Source: Methylobacterium amylolyticum (GTDB lineage: Bacteria; Pseudomonadota; Alphaproteobacteria; Rhizobiales; Beijerinckiaceae). Taken from it: a DNA stretch of 35,395 nt. Shown piece by piece: positions 8,250 through 16,939 of the stretch (positions are counted from its first letter, which is position 1; each line of letters begins with the position of its first letter). The stretch lies in contig NZ_JAUYZI010000054.1 of the NCBI RefSeq assembly GCF_030700245.1, positions 1 through 35,395 of the forward strand. The letters are read 5' to 3'. The notes under the pieces were generated by a model. The model saw only the letters and a program-made list of their open reading frames with translations. It was not told the DNA's origin and ran no database searches. Position numbers and translations under genes: made by a program.

Positions 8250-8406
8250 GTCCTGAGGATAGGCCCGGCTCGCGGTTTTGCAAACCGATCTCCCGTCACC
8301 CGGCCTCGTCGAGGGCATCCTCGCGCCCTCACGGCTCGCGGGCTTCGGCCAGGCGCCGCGGCCTAGGATCGACAAATCCACTATCGATCGCCCCGAGGGC
8401 GTCCGC

Positions 8407-9015
8407 TCAAGACACTGCGCCGGCGAGTGGGAGCGGGACCGTGGCGGGCTGGCGCCCGAGAGTCCGGTAGACCGTCGGCCGTGAGATCCCGAACAGCTCG
8501 GCGAGGTCGCTGATCGCGTACTCCCCGGTGTCGTACATCCGGCGCAGCTCCTTCTGCTGCCGGTCGGACAGCTTGGGCTTCTTGCCGCGCAGCTTCCCCT
8601 TGGCGCGCGCCACCGCCATGCCCTCGCGCGTGCGCAGCCGGATCAGGTCCGCCTCGAACTCGGCGAAGGTGGCCAGGATGTTGAAGAACAGCTTGCCCAT
8701 CGGGTCGGCCGGGTCGTGCACGCTGGCGCCGAGCTGGAGCTTCACCCCCCGGGCGGCGAGCGCGTCGCCGATTGCGCGCGCGTCCGGCGCGGAGCGGGCG
8801 AGCCGGTCGAGCTTGGGCACCACCAGGGTATCGCCGCCCCGCACCGCCGCCAGCGCCTGGTCGAGGCCGGGGCGGGCCCGGTTCGTCCCGGTGAAGCCCT
8901 TGTCGGTGTAGATGCGCTCGGGCTCCACCCCGAGCTGGAGCAGGGCGTGGCGCTGTGCGGCGAGGTCCTGCTTCTCGGTCGAGCAGCGGGCGTAGCCGAT
9001 CAGCACGTGCGTCAT
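8407..9015 (-). CDS. Serine recombinase (resolvase/invertase family)
   Basis: This 202-residue protein has the small serine recombinase layout. The catalytic N-terminal domain starts VLIGYARCSTEKQ with the nucleophile Ser12, then KLDRLARS with the essential Arg pair, the long dimer helix (PMGKLFFNILATFAEFEADLI) and a Hin-like helix-turn-helix ending ISRPTVYRTLGRQP. It would invert or resolve DNA between short crossover sites. The start at 9015 matches the family; a longer frame to 9219 has no similarity. A relic of the same C-terminus lies at 1262-1375. No transposase accompanies it here, so it is probably left from a mobile element. Confidence 0.92.
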   Translation of the reverse strand: MTHVLIGYARCSTEKQDLAAQRHALLQLGVEPERIYTDKGFTGTNRARPGLDQALAAVRGGDTLVVPKLDRLARSAPDARAIGDALAARGVKLQLGASVHDPADPMGKLFFNILATFAEFEADLIRLRTREGMAVARAKGKLRGKKPKLSDRQQKELRRMYDTGEYAISDLAELFGISRPTVYRTLGRQPATVPLPLAGAVS

Positions 9016-9140
9016 GGGCCGGGCTGTAACGTATGAGGCCCGGTCACTGCAATTCTTATCGTACCAATCGAGTGAGACGCGGGCCGCCTCCGCGGATCGC
9101 GGGTTTACAGGTGGGTCCGCCGGCGTCCGCTGAACGATCC

Positions 9141-9173
9141 CCTTCCGGACACACCGGAAACGACCAGGGAGGG
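9141..9173. repeat. 33-bp interspersed repeat, copy 1
   Basis: This stretch matches 21891-21923 at 28 of 33 positions; all five differences are transitions. Weaker similarity (11 of 17) continues upstream at 9124-9140. The core TTCCGG-ACACA-CCGGAA can fold as a small hairpin. The rest of the 9016-9270 gap shows no gene. Confidence 0.5.
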
Positions 9174-9270
9174 TTGGTCTGTCTGTACCCGGGCGGCGAG
9201 CTGCCGGACCGCCCTGCATCTATGTGCCCAACACTTTGCTTCTCGATGCCGCGGCCAACCGGGAGAAAGG

Positions 9271-9312
9271 AGGCCATTGACGATAGATGATGATCATAAT
9301 AGATAATGGCCT
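9271..9312 (+). promoter_or_regulatory. Promoter and dyad before the RND efflux operon
   Basis: TTGACG (9277-9282), a 17-base spacer and TAGATA (9300-9305) form a promoter. It is bracketed by an inverted repeat, AGGCCATT (9271-9278) and AATGGCCT (9305-9312), and its spacer contains ATGATCAT. The same -35, spacing, ATGATCA and TAGAT(A/T) recur at 14389-14417. The layout fits a TetR-controlled promoter; the TetR gene at 13792 is the obvious candidate. Confidence 0.55.
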
Positions 9313-9350
9313 TGATTTCAAACCGTCAACTGGCCGTGGGGGAACTGGCT

Positions 9351-10436
9351 ATGGATGCGAGGTGGGTGATCGGTCTGGCCGGCTTGGCTCTGTCGGCCTG
9401 CTCGCCGGCCGAGACGGCCGTCACCCCTGAGCCCCCATTGGTACAGGTCACCGAGGTCGCTCCGGGCGTCGGTGGGGTCTCGCGTTACACCGGCGTCATC
9501 CGAGCCCGGACCGAGAGCAACCTCGGCTTCCGCGTCGGCGGCAAGATCTTCGAGCGTCTCGTCGACCCGGGCGACCACGTACGCCTCGGCCAGCCCCTGA
9601 TGCGCCTCGACCGGACGGACTTCACCCTGGCCCTCAACGCTGCCCGTTCCTCCGTCGAAGCGGCGCGCGCGCAGATGATCAAGGCCAGGGCCGACGAGGA
9701 GCGCAGCCGCAAACTCGTGGGCGACGGCTGGACCTCGAAGCAGACCTACGACCAGAACAAGAGTGCGGCCGACGCCGCCATCGCACAGTTCGCCAACGCC
9801 GAAGCACTGGCGAGCCAGATCGAGAACCAGGCCGGCTATTCCGAGCTGAAGGCCGACGCCGACGGCGTCGTCATGGACGTGCCCGCCTATCCCGGGGAGG
9901 TGGTCGCCGCCGGACAGACCATCGTGAAGCTGGCGCGCGACGGCGCGCGTGAGGCCGAGATCTTCCTGCCGGAGGCGAGCCGAACCCTGGCGAAGGGCGA
10001 CGCCACGGCGACGCTGTACGCCGACGGCGAGGCGACCTTCCCGGCCCGGCTGCGCGAGTTGTCGGCCATCGCCGACCCGGCCACGCGGACCTATCGCGCC
10101 CGCTACATCCTTTCGGGGGGCGGCGAGGACGCGCCGCTGGGCGCCACGGTGACCCTGCGGCTCAAGTCCCGGGAAGCGGCCCGGGCCGCGACGGTGGAGG
10201 TGCCTCTCGCGGCCCTGTTCAACCCGGGGCCCGGCGCATCGGTCTGGCGCTACGACGCCGCGACGGAGACGGTGAAGCCACAGGCCGTGAAGGTCGCCCG
10301 CATGGGCGAGGAACGCGCCGACGTCGTGGGCGGCCTCAACCCCGGGGACCGGATCGTGGCGCTGGGCGCCCATCTGCTGAAGCCCGACCAGAAAGTCCGC
10401 CTCGCGCCCACCAGCATGACGGGGGCGGTACGGTGA
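9351..10436 (+). CDS. RND efflux periplasmic adaptor (membrane fusion protein), lipoprotein
   Basis: This 361-residue HlyD/AcrA-like adaptor bridges the inner-membrane pump and an outer-membrane channel. It has a lipoprotein signal (MDARWVIGLAGLALSACS; lipobox LSAC), a barrel-sandwich half-motif GFRVGGKIFERLVDPGDHVRLGQPLMRLD, an alpha hairpin (about 80-150), the second lipoyl half (LKADADGVVMDVPAYPGEVV) and beta-barrel and membrane-proximal domains. Start 9351 is chosen because the upstream ATG at 9306 lies inside the promoter -10 region and lacks the signal peptide. The stop overlaps the pump start by four bases (GTGA). No outer-membrane factor gene is nearby, so a TolC-like channel must be supplied from elsewhere. 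Confidence 0.92.
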   Translation: MDARWVIGLAGLALSACSPAETAVTPEPPLVQVTEVAPGVGGVSRYTGVIRARTESNLGFRVGGKIFERLVDPGDHVRLGQPLMRLDRTDFTLALNAARSSVEAARAQMIKARADEERSRKLVGDGWTSKQTYDQNKSAADAAIAQFANAEALASQIENQAGYSELKADADGVVMDVPAYPGEVVAAGQTIVKLARDGAREAEIFLPEASRTLAKGDATATLYADGEATFPARLRELSAIADPATRTYRARYILSGGGEDAPLGATVTLRLKSREAARAATVEVPLAALFNPGPGASVWRYDAATETVKPQAVKVARMGEERADVVGGLNPGDRIVALGAHLLKPDQKVRLAPTSMTGAVR

Positions 10437-13400
10437 ACGCGTCCCACTTCAACCTCTCGGCCCTGGCGGTGCGCGAGCGCGCCGTCACCCTGTTCCTCCT
10501 GATCGCGCTCGTCGGCGCCGGCTTCTTCGCCTTCGAGAAGCTCGGACGCGCCGAGGACCCGGCCTTTACCGTCAAGGTCATGACGGTCTCGGCCGCGTGG
10601 CCGGGCGCGACCGCCGAGGAAATGCAGCGCCAGGTCGCCGACCCGTTGGAGAAGCGATTGCAGGAACTCGTCTACTACGACCGGGCCGAGACGACGGTCC
10701 GTCCCGGCCTGATGGTGACCAAGGTCATCTTCAAGGACCAGATGCCGCCGGCCAAGCTGCAGTCAGAGTTCTACCAGGCCCGCAAGAAGCTCTCCGACCA
10801 AGCCTCCAGCCTGCCACGGGGCGTGATCGGCCCCCTGTTCAACGACGAGTTCTCCGACATCTACTTCGCCCTTTACGCCGTGCAGGCCAAGGGCCTGCCG
10901 CACCGCCAGTTGGTGCTCCGGGCGGAGGACATGCGTCAGCGGCTGCTGCGCGTGCCCGGTGTCGAGAAGATCAACATCCTCGGCGAGCAGGCCCAGAAAA
11001 TCTTCGTCGAGGTCTCCTACCAGCGCCTCGCGACGCTGGGCATCAACGGCCAGCAGCTCCTGGCGGCGCTCGCCAACCAGAACGACGTGACGCCGGCCGG
11101 CTTCGTCGAGGCCGACGGGCCGCGCGTGTACCTGCGGCTCGACGGTGCCATCGACAACCTCGACGCCATCCGCGACTTGCCGGTGGTCTCTGGCGACCGC
11201 AGCCTCAAGCTCGGCGACATCGCGCAGGTGAAGCGCGGCTACGAGGACCCGAAGACCTTCGAGATCCGCAACGACGGCGAGCCGGCCCTGATGCTCGGCC
11301 TCGTGATGAAACCGGGCTTCAACGGCCTGGCGCTCGGCGAGGCGCTGAACGCCGAGGAGGTGGCGATCCACCACGAGACGCCGCTCGGCATCACCTTCAC
11401 CAAGATCACCGACCAAGCGAAGGTCATCGACGACGCCATCCACGAGTTCATGGTGAAGTTCTTCACTGCGCTGGGCGTGGTGATCTTCGTGAGCCTCGTG
11501 GCCCTGGGCTTCCGGGTCGGCATCGTGGTCGCCCTGGCGGTCCCGCTCACCCTCTCGGCCGTGTTCGTGGTGATGATGCTCACCGGTCGCGACTTCGACC
11601 GCATCACGCTCGGCGCCCTCATCATCTCGCTCGGCCTGCTCGTCGACGACGCCATCATCGCCATCGAGATGATGGTGGTGCGCATGGAGGAGGGCTACGA
11701 CCGCATCGAGGCCGCGACCTATGCCTGGAGTTCGACCGCCGCGCCGATGCTCACCGGCACCATCGTGACCATCGCGGGCTTCCTGCCGGTCGGTTTCGCC
11801 GCCTCCACGGCGGGCGAGTATGCCGGCAACATATTCTGGGTGGTGACCTTCTCGCTGCTCATCTCGTGGATCGTGGCCGTGACCTTCACGCCCTACCTCG
11901 GCGTCAAGCTCCTGCCGGACATCAAGAAGGTCGAGGGCGGCCACGACGCCATCTACGCCACGAAGAACTACGAGCGCCTGCGGCGCGTCGTGCGGCTCTC
12001 GGTCGACCACAAGTGGATGGCGGCGGGCGTCACCCTGGCGCTCTTCGCCGGGGCCGTGGTGGCCATGGGCAAGGTCGAGCAGCAATTCTTTCCGAACTCG
12101 GAGCGCCCGGAGCTCATCGTCGAGGTGACCCTGCCGGCAGGCTCGGCGTTCGCCACCACTGAGGCCAGTGTGAAGAAGGTCGAGGCGGCGGTACGCGGCC
12201 TGCCGGAGGCCAAGGAGATCACGAGCTACATCGGCCAGGGCATGCCGCGCTTCGTCCTGTCCTTCGATCCCGAGTTGCCGGACCCCGCCTTCGCGCAGAT
12301 CGTCGTCCAGACCGCCGACGCTCAGGCCCGTGACGTGCTCCGGAGCAAGGTGCGCCAGCTCGTCGATGAGGGCCGCTTCCCCGAGGCGCGGGTGCGGGTC
12401 CTGCAGATCGTGTTCGGGCCGCCGGTCCGCTTCCCCGTCGCCTTCCGGGTGGTCGGCCCCGACCTCGACGTCATCCGTCGCATCGCGGCCGAGGTCGCCG
12501 GAGCGATGGCGACGAACCCGAACATGCGGATGGTTCACCTCGACTGGGGCGACAAGACGCCGTCCCTGCGCCTGGCGCTGGACCAGGAGCGCCTGCGCCT
12601 CATCGGCCTGACCCCCAAGGAAGCCGGCCAGCAACTGCAGAATTACCTCAACGGCACGCCGGCGACCCAGGTGCGCGAGAACCTGCGCTCCGTCGACGTG
12701 CTCCTGCGCAGCCCCGGTCCGGAGCGCCGCTCGCTCGGCGACATCGGCGACCTGACCCTGGCCACGAAGGACGGGCGGCAGGTGCCGGTCTCCCAGGTCG
12801 CCCGCCTCGAAACCCGCTACGAGGACGCGGTGCTCAAGCGCTACAACCGCGAGACCTACATCCGGGTGCAGGGCGACGTGCTCGACGGCAAGCAGCCGCC
12901 GGACGTCCATTTCCAGGTCCTCCCCCTCCTGGAGCCGATCAAGGCGAAGCTCCCGCCGGGCTACCGCATCGACACGGCCGGCTCGGTGGAGGAGAGCGCG
13001 AAGGCGCAGATGTCGCTGGCGGCGGTGTTCCCGCTGATGCTGATCGTGACGCTGACGGTCATCATGCTGCAGGTGCGCTCGTTCGCCACCATGTTCATGG
13101 TGCTCGCCACCGCACCGCTCGGCCTCGTCGGGGCCGCGCCGACGCTGCTGCTGTTCAACCAGCCGTTCGGCTTCAACGCGATCCTCGGCTTGATCGCGCT
13201 GTCGGGCATCCTGATGCGCAACACCCTGATCCTGGTAGACCAGATCCACCACGACCAGGCGGCGGGCCTCGGGGACTACGACGCCATCGTCGAGTCGACG
13301 GTGCGGCGTGCCCGCCCGGTGATCCTGACGGCAGCCGCCGCGATGCTCGCCTTCATCCCGCTGACCCACTCGGTGTTCTGGGGGGCGCTGGCCTACGTCC

Positions 13401-13552
13401 TCATCGGCGGCGTCGGGGTCGGCACGCTCCTGACGCTCCTGTTCCTGCCCGCGCTGTACGCCCTGTGGTTCCGGGTGAAGCGGGAGCCGCGCGCGGCGCA
13501 GGGCGCCACCCGAGCCGACACGATGCCGATGCCAATGCCGGCCAAGAGCTGA
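10433..13552 (+). CDS. RND-family efflux permease
   Basis: This 1039-residue pump is of AcrB/HAE-1-like length. It has a first membrane helix (VTLFLLIALVGAGFFAFEKL), two large periplasmic loops and the proton-relay helix GLLVDDAIIAIEMMVVRMEEG with the paired Asp residues. The second half repeats the topology, with SLAAVFPLMLIVTLTVIML and ALSGILMRNTLILVDQI. It uses the proton gradient to export hydrophobic toxins or drugs through the adaptor encoded just upstream. The start is GTG, overlapping the adaptor stop. The FxxGxxxFxxEK N-terminus and AxDPAFTVK segment resemble the shorter VexF/AcrD-like group common in alphaproteobacteria. Substrate unknown. Confidence 0.95.
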   Translation: MNASHFNLSALAVRERAVTLFLLIALVGAGFFAFEKLGRAEDPAFTVKVMTVSAAWPGATAEEMQRQVADPLEKRLQELVYYDRAETTVRPGLMVTKVIFKDQMPPAKLQSEFYQARKKLSDQASSLPRGVIGPLFNDEFSDIYFALYAVQAKGLPHRQLVLRAEDMRQRLLRVPGVEKINILGEQAQKIFVEVSYQRLATLGINGQQLLAALANQNDVTPAGFVEADGPRVYLRLDGAIDNLDAIRDLPVVSGDRSLKLGDIAQVKRGYEDPKTFEIRNDGEPALMLGLVMKPGFNGLALGEALNAEEVAIHHETPLGITFTKITDQAKVIDDAIHEFMVKFFTALGVVIFVSLVALGFRVGIVVALAVPLTLSAVFVVMMLTGRDFDRITLGALIISLGLLVDDAIIAIEMMVVRMEEGYDRIEAATYAWSSTAAPMLTGTIVTIAGFLPVGFAASTAGEYAGNIFWVVTFSLLISWIVAVTFTPYLGVKLLPDIKKVEGGHDAIYATKNYERLRRVVRLSVDHKWMAAGVTLALFAGAVVAMGKVEQQFFPNSERPELIVEVTLPAGSAFATTEASVKKVEAAVRGLPEAKEITSYIGQGMPRFVLSFDPELPDPAFAQIVVQTADAQARDVLRSKVRQLVDEGRFPEARVRVLQIVFGPPVRFPVAFRVVGPDLDVIRRIAAEVAGAMATNPNMRMVHLDWGDKTPSLRLALDQERLRLIGLTPKEAGQQLQNYLNGTPATQVRENLRSVDVLLRSPGPERRSLGDIGDLTLATKDGRQVPVSQVARLETRYEDAVLKRYNRETYIRVQGDVLDGKQPPDVHFQVLPLLEPIKAKLPPGYRIDTAGSVEESAKAQMSLAAVFPLMLIVTLTVIMLQVRSFATMFMVLATAPLGLVGAAPTLLLFNQPFGFNAILGLIALSGILMRNTLILVDQIHHDQAAGLGDYDAIVESTVRRARPVILTAAAAMLAFIPLTHSVFWGALAYVLIGGVGVGTLLTLLFLPALYALWFRVKREPRAAQGATRADTMPMPMPAKS

Positions 13553-13634
13553 GGCTCGAATGACCATCGACGACGTCCTGGCGACGGGACGTCCCGAGAT
13601 CGCGCGCTTGTCCTCCGAGCGCGCGGTGCATCGG

Positions 13635-13667
13635 CCGACCTGCGCTTCGCCCCCTCGCGCAGGTCGG
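13635..13667 (+). terminator. Hairpin after the RND pump gene
   Basis: A perfect 11-bp GC-rich stem (13635-13645 with 13657-13667) around an 11-base loop lies 82 bases after the pump stop and before the TetR gene. It has no T run. It is likely a transcription end or pause for the efflux operon. Confidence 0.4.
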
Positions 13668-13791
13668 TCGACAACGTCTTCCCGAAGCCTGGGGAGGATC
13701 GGACGACACAGAGCGTCTAACCTTCCCCGGGGGCTTTAATAAATGACCGATTGCATCTATATAAAACTCAGTTTGACCGAGGGACGGTAGG

Positions 13792-14334
13792 ATGCCGAGG
13801 GTCTCGCAGGAGCAAGCCAAGCTCAACCGCCAGCGTGTCGTGGAGGTCGCATCCTCCCTGTTCCGGGAGCGCGGCCTGAACGGCATCGGCGTCGTGGACA
13901 TCATGGCGGCCGCAGGCCTGACCCATGGCGGCTTCTACGGCCAGTTCGCCAACAAGGAAGCCCTCGCTGCCGAGGCGTTCGACGCCGCCATCGGCAACGA
14001 GTACAGGGCGGACCTCGACACCTTCATCGAGAACTATCTGTCCCTCGGCCACGTGCGCACACCCGGCAGGGGCTGTCCCGTCGCGGCACTTGTGAGCGAT
14101 ATCGGGCGTGAGCCATCGGGTAGCGCGCTGCGGTCCCGGTTCACCCATGCGGTCAAGGGGCTCGCCGGTCTCATCGCGGACCGACTTCCCAAGTCCTCGA
14201 AGGAGCGGCGCAGGCAGCGGTCCTTGATCGCGCTGTCCACCATGGTCGGGGCGGTTGTACTGGCACGCGGCGTCGACGACGAGGCCTTGGCCGATGAGCT
14301 GCTCGCGGCGGCGCGCGCTACCATCACCGCCTGA
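13792..14334 (+). CDS. TetR/AcrR-family repressor
   Basis: This 180-residue protein has an N-terminal TetR helix-turn-helix (VVEVASSLFRERGLNGIGVV, then AAAGLTHGGFYGQFANKEAL, about residues 15-60). The following ligand domain begins near YLSLGHVRTPGRGCPVAAL, the TetR_C pattern in which GCPVAAL is conserved. Such proteins repress efflux genes until they bind a drug or aldehyde. It lies after the RND pair and before the propeller-MATE-DoxX unit, and both of those have related promoters, so it may control both. An AT-rich promoter region (TATATAAA near 13760) precedes it. Confidence 0.93.
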   Translation: MPRVSQEQAKLNRQRVVEVASSLFRERGLNGIGVVDIMAAAGLTHGGFYGQFANKEALAAEAFDAAIGNEYRADLDTFIENYLSLGHVRTPGRGCPVAALVSDIGREPSGSALRSRFTHAVKGLAGLIADRLPKSSKERRRQRSLIALSTMVGAVVLARGVDDEALADELLAAARATITA

Positions 14335-14388
14335 GACGCTCCCGGCGAGCAGTTTTCGACGCCGGCCCCTTTCCGCGACGAATCCTCG

Positions 14389-14424
14389 TTGACCCATCCT
14401 GAATGATCAAATAGATTACATTCA
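14389..14424 (+). promoter_or_regulatory. Promoter and dyad before the propeller-MATE-DoxX unit
   Basis: TTGACC (14389-14394), a 17-base spacer and TAGATT (14412-14417) form the promoter. An inverted repeat, TGAATG (14400-14405) and CATTCA (14419-14424), overlaps the -10. The spacer carries ATGATCA, as in the promoter at 9277-9305. It fits repression by the TetR protein encoded just upstream. Confidence 0.55.
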
Positions 14425-14505
14425 TAATTTTTACAGCGCCGACTCTCTGCCGAAGCCGTTGGGTACGGCAGGCCGTTGCGCCTGACCCACCAAGAGGAGC
14501 GCACG

Positions 14506-15477
14506 ATGAAGAACCCACCTCGCTTGGCGCGTCGCGGCTTACGTTTTTCGGCGGCGGCGGGACTGTCGCTCGTCATCGCGTCCTTGAGCGTACCCGCCCT
14601 CGCCGCTGGCGAAACGACGAGTGTGCGGTTGCCGGACGGCAGTCGCTTCCCGGAGAGCGTGACCTCCGACGCGAACGGCACCCTGTTCGTGAGCAGCATC
14701 GCGGATGGTGGCGTGCTCAAGGTCGCCGCGGACGGCGCCGTCACGTCGCAGTTCCTGAAGCCGGGCGACCACGGCACCCGGTCAACCTTCGGTTTGCTAG
14801 CGGATCCCAAGCGCGGGGTGCTCTGGGTCGCCTCGAACGACGCCACGGCCCTGGGAGCGAAGGGGCCAACGGACACGGAAGGGGCGTGGATCAAGGCCTT
14901 CGACGTCGCGACGGGCGCCATGAAGACGAGCGTCAGGTTGCCGGGCGCCAAGGCGCTCGCGAACGACATGGCCCTCGGCGGCGACGGCTCGCTTTACGTC
15001 ACCAACACCTTCGCCCCCCAGATCCTTCGGCTCAAACCCGATGCCAAGGAGTTCGAGGTGTTCGTGGAGAACCCAGCGCTCGCCAAGGGGCTGGACGGCA
15101 TCGCCATCGGCGGCGACGGCAACCTCTACGTCAACACCTTCATGGGCGGCGAGTTGTTCCGCATCGCCATGAACCAGGGTGTCGCCGGTGAGGTCACGCG
15201 ACTTGAGACGACGCGGCCGCTGAAGTTCCCGGACGGGCTGCGGACCTTCAAGGACGGGTTCCTGATGGTCGAGGGCAGCGGTGCCCTGAGCCGCGTCACG
15301 GTCTCCGGGAACGCCGCCAAGATCGAGCCTATCCACCAGTTCGCCGGTCCCACCGGCGTGACGGTTGCCCGGGACAAGATCTGGGTCTCCGAAGGCCAGC
15401 TCGGGCTCATGTCCAAGCCGGCCGAAGCCGGACGGGAGGGACCTACCTTCCACCTACGCTCCGTCGACCTCGAATAG
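14506..15477 (+). CDS. Secreted NHL/SMP-30-like beta-propeller protein
   Basis: This 323-residue protein has a signal peptide (RLARRGLRFSAAAGLSLVIA...ALAAGE). It then shows repeated blades of the type PESVTSDANGTLFVSSIADG, GLLADPKRGVLWVASND, DMALGGDGSLYVTNT and GIAIGGDGNLYVNTFMGG, as in SMP-30/gluconolactonase and NHL proteins. It is probably periplasmic. Family members include lactonases and strictosidine-synthase-like hydrolases, but no catalytic set is certain here. The start at 14506 has AGAGGAG six bases upstream; the frame from 14476 is longer but not supported. It is the first gene of a unit with MATE and DoxX genes, so a role in handling an exported or toxic compound is likely. Confidence 0.8.
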   Translation: MKNPPRLARRGLRFSAAAGLSLVIASLSVPALAAGETTSVRLPDGSRFPESVTSDANGTLFVSSIADGGVLKVAADGAVTSQFLKPGDHGTRSTFGLLADPKRGVLWVASNDATALGAKGPTDTEGAWIKAFDVATGAMKTSVRLPGAKALANDMALGGDGSLYVTNTFAPQILRLKPDAKEFEVFVENPALAKGLDGIAIGGDGNLYVNTFMGGELFRIAMNQGVAGEVTRLETTRPLKFPDGLRTFKDGFLMVEGSGALSRVTVSGNAAKIEPIHQFAGPTGVTVARDKIWVSEGQLGLMSKPAEAGREGPTFHLRSVDLE

Positions 15478-15511
15478 CGCGTCGCCCGGGAACAGCGGAC
15501 GAGGGGGCTTC

Positions 15512-16912
15512 ATGGACATCAGGACACGCCGTCTGCTCACGGCCCCGCTCGTGCCGACGCTCGCCCGGATGGCCGCACCCAACGTCGTGGTGATGGTGGT
15601 CCAGACCTCCGTCGGGCTGATCGAGACGTACTTCGTGTCGACGCTCGGCACCGACGCACTGGCCGGGATGGCCCTCGTCTTCCCGGTGGTGATGCTGGTC
15701 CAGATGCTCTCCGCCGGCGGCATGGGCGGCGCGATCCAGTCGGTGGTCTCGCGCACCCTCGGTGCGGGCCGGCAGGCGGATGCCGGGCTTCTGGCATGGC
15801 ACGCGACGGCAATCGGCTTGGGGCTCGGGATCGCGACCAGCCTCGTCGCAATCCCGTTCGGGCCATCCCTCTACGCGCTCATGGGCGGGGAAGGCGGCTC
15901 GCTCCAGGCCGCAACGACTTACGCCAGCATCGTCCTCGGCTGCGCGGTCCTCATCTGGCTGTTCAACGCCCTGTCGGCGGTGATCCGAGGCACCGGCAAC
16001 ATGGCGCTTCCGGCCTTGGTCACCTGTGTCGGGGCTCTCGTGCTCGTCCCACTATCGCCCGCGCTGATCTTCGGCTGGGGTCCTCTTCCCGCGCTCGGCA
16101 TCAGGGGTGGGGGCGTCGCGTTCGCCGCCTACTACGCGGTCGGCACGGCGGTGTTCGCATACTACCTCTGGTCAGGCCGCAGCGTGCTGCGTCCGAGCCG
16201 GCGCCTGCCGAGACTGACCTGGGCCCCGTCTCGGGAGATCCTGCGCATCGGGGTGCTCTCGGGTATCGCCAGCGTGACCTCCAACGTCACGGTCATCGCA
16301 GCCACCGCCTTCGTCGGGGCGGCCGGGCCTGCCGCCGTGGCCGGCTACGGGACCGGCGCACGGCTCGAATACTTGCTGGTGCCCCTCGTGTTCGGTCTCG
16401 GCTCGCCCATCGCGGCGGTCGTCGGCACGGCGCTCGGGGCCGGCGACCACGCCCGCGCGCGTCGGGCCGCCATGACCGGTGCGGCCGTCGCGGGCGTTCT
16501 GACGGAGGGCATCGGGATCGCGGCGGCCCTGCATCCGGCGGCCTGGCTCGGCTTGTTCGGTGACGATCCGGCGATGCTCGCCACCGGCTCCCTCTACCTG
16601 CGTGCCGTCGGCCCGTTCTACGGGTTCTTCGGTGCCGGCTTGGCCCTCTATTTCGCCGCCCAAGGCGCAGGGCGAGTCGGCTGGCCGGTCGCCGCCAGCC
16701 TGCTCCGAATGGTGGTGGCTCTCGGCGGGGCCTGGGTCGCCTCGGCGCTCGGGTTCGGGCTGACCGGCACCTTCCTCGCGGTGTCGGCCGGATTCGTTGT
16801 GATGGGTCTCGTCAACGCGGCCGCATTCGCGACGGGCAGCATGATCCCACGCGCCGCCTTCGGGGAACCATCCTTTGGTCCGCTGCCTCTCGCGCCTGCG
16901 GCGAAGCCCTGA
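15512..16912 (+). CDS. MATE-family efflux transporter
   Basis: This 466-residue inner-membrane protein has about twelve hydrophobic segments in two similar halves. It begins LLTAPLVPTLARMAAPNVVVM and continues VGLIETYFVSTLGTDALAGMALVFP, the MatE pattern, with GxxQSVVSRTLGAG and the repeat in the second half at SPIAAVVGTALGAGDHARAR. MATE proteins export cationic or other toxic compounds using Na+ or H+. The start at 15512 follows GAGGGGG; a frame from 15365 is an overrun through the previous gene. It sits 34 bases after the propeller gene and 27 before the DoxX-like gene, so the three are one operon. Confidence 0.93.
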   Translation: MDIRTRRLLTAPLVPTLARMAAPNVVVMVVQTSVGLIETYFVSTLGTDALAGMALVFPVVMLVQMLSAGGMGGAIQSVVSRTLGAGRQADAGLLAWHATAIGLGLGIATSLVAIPFGPSLYALMGGEGGSLQAATTYASIVLGCAVLIWLFNALSAVIRGTGNMALPALVTCVGALVLVPLSPALIFGWGPLPALGIRGGGVAFAAYYAVGTAVFAYYLWSGRSVLRPSRRLPRLTWAPSREILRIGVLSGIASVTSNVTVIAATAFVGAAGPAAVAGYGTGARLEYLLVPLVFGLGSPIAAVVGTALGAGDHARARRAAMTGAAVAGVLTEGIGIAAALHPAAWLGLFGDDPAMLATGSLYLRAVGPFYGFFGAGLALYFAAQGAGRVGWPVAASLLRMVVALGGAWVASALGFGLTGTFLAVSAGFVVMGLVNAAAFATGSMIPRAAFGEPSFGPLPLAPAAKP

Positions 16913-16939
16913 ACGCCCTGCCCTGGGGAGACATCATCA

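Noticed and set aside
10763..13567. 934-codon minus-strand ORF opposite the RND pump
   Set aside because: It is an antisense shadow, His/Asp/Arg-rich as expected opposite GC-rich codons; the pump frame is unambiguous.
13561..13740. 60-codon ORF after the RND pump (MTIDDVLATGRPEIAR...)
   Set aside because: It has no ribosome site and runs through the candidate terminator hairpin; the second half is Arg/Ser-rich as in random GC-rich frames.
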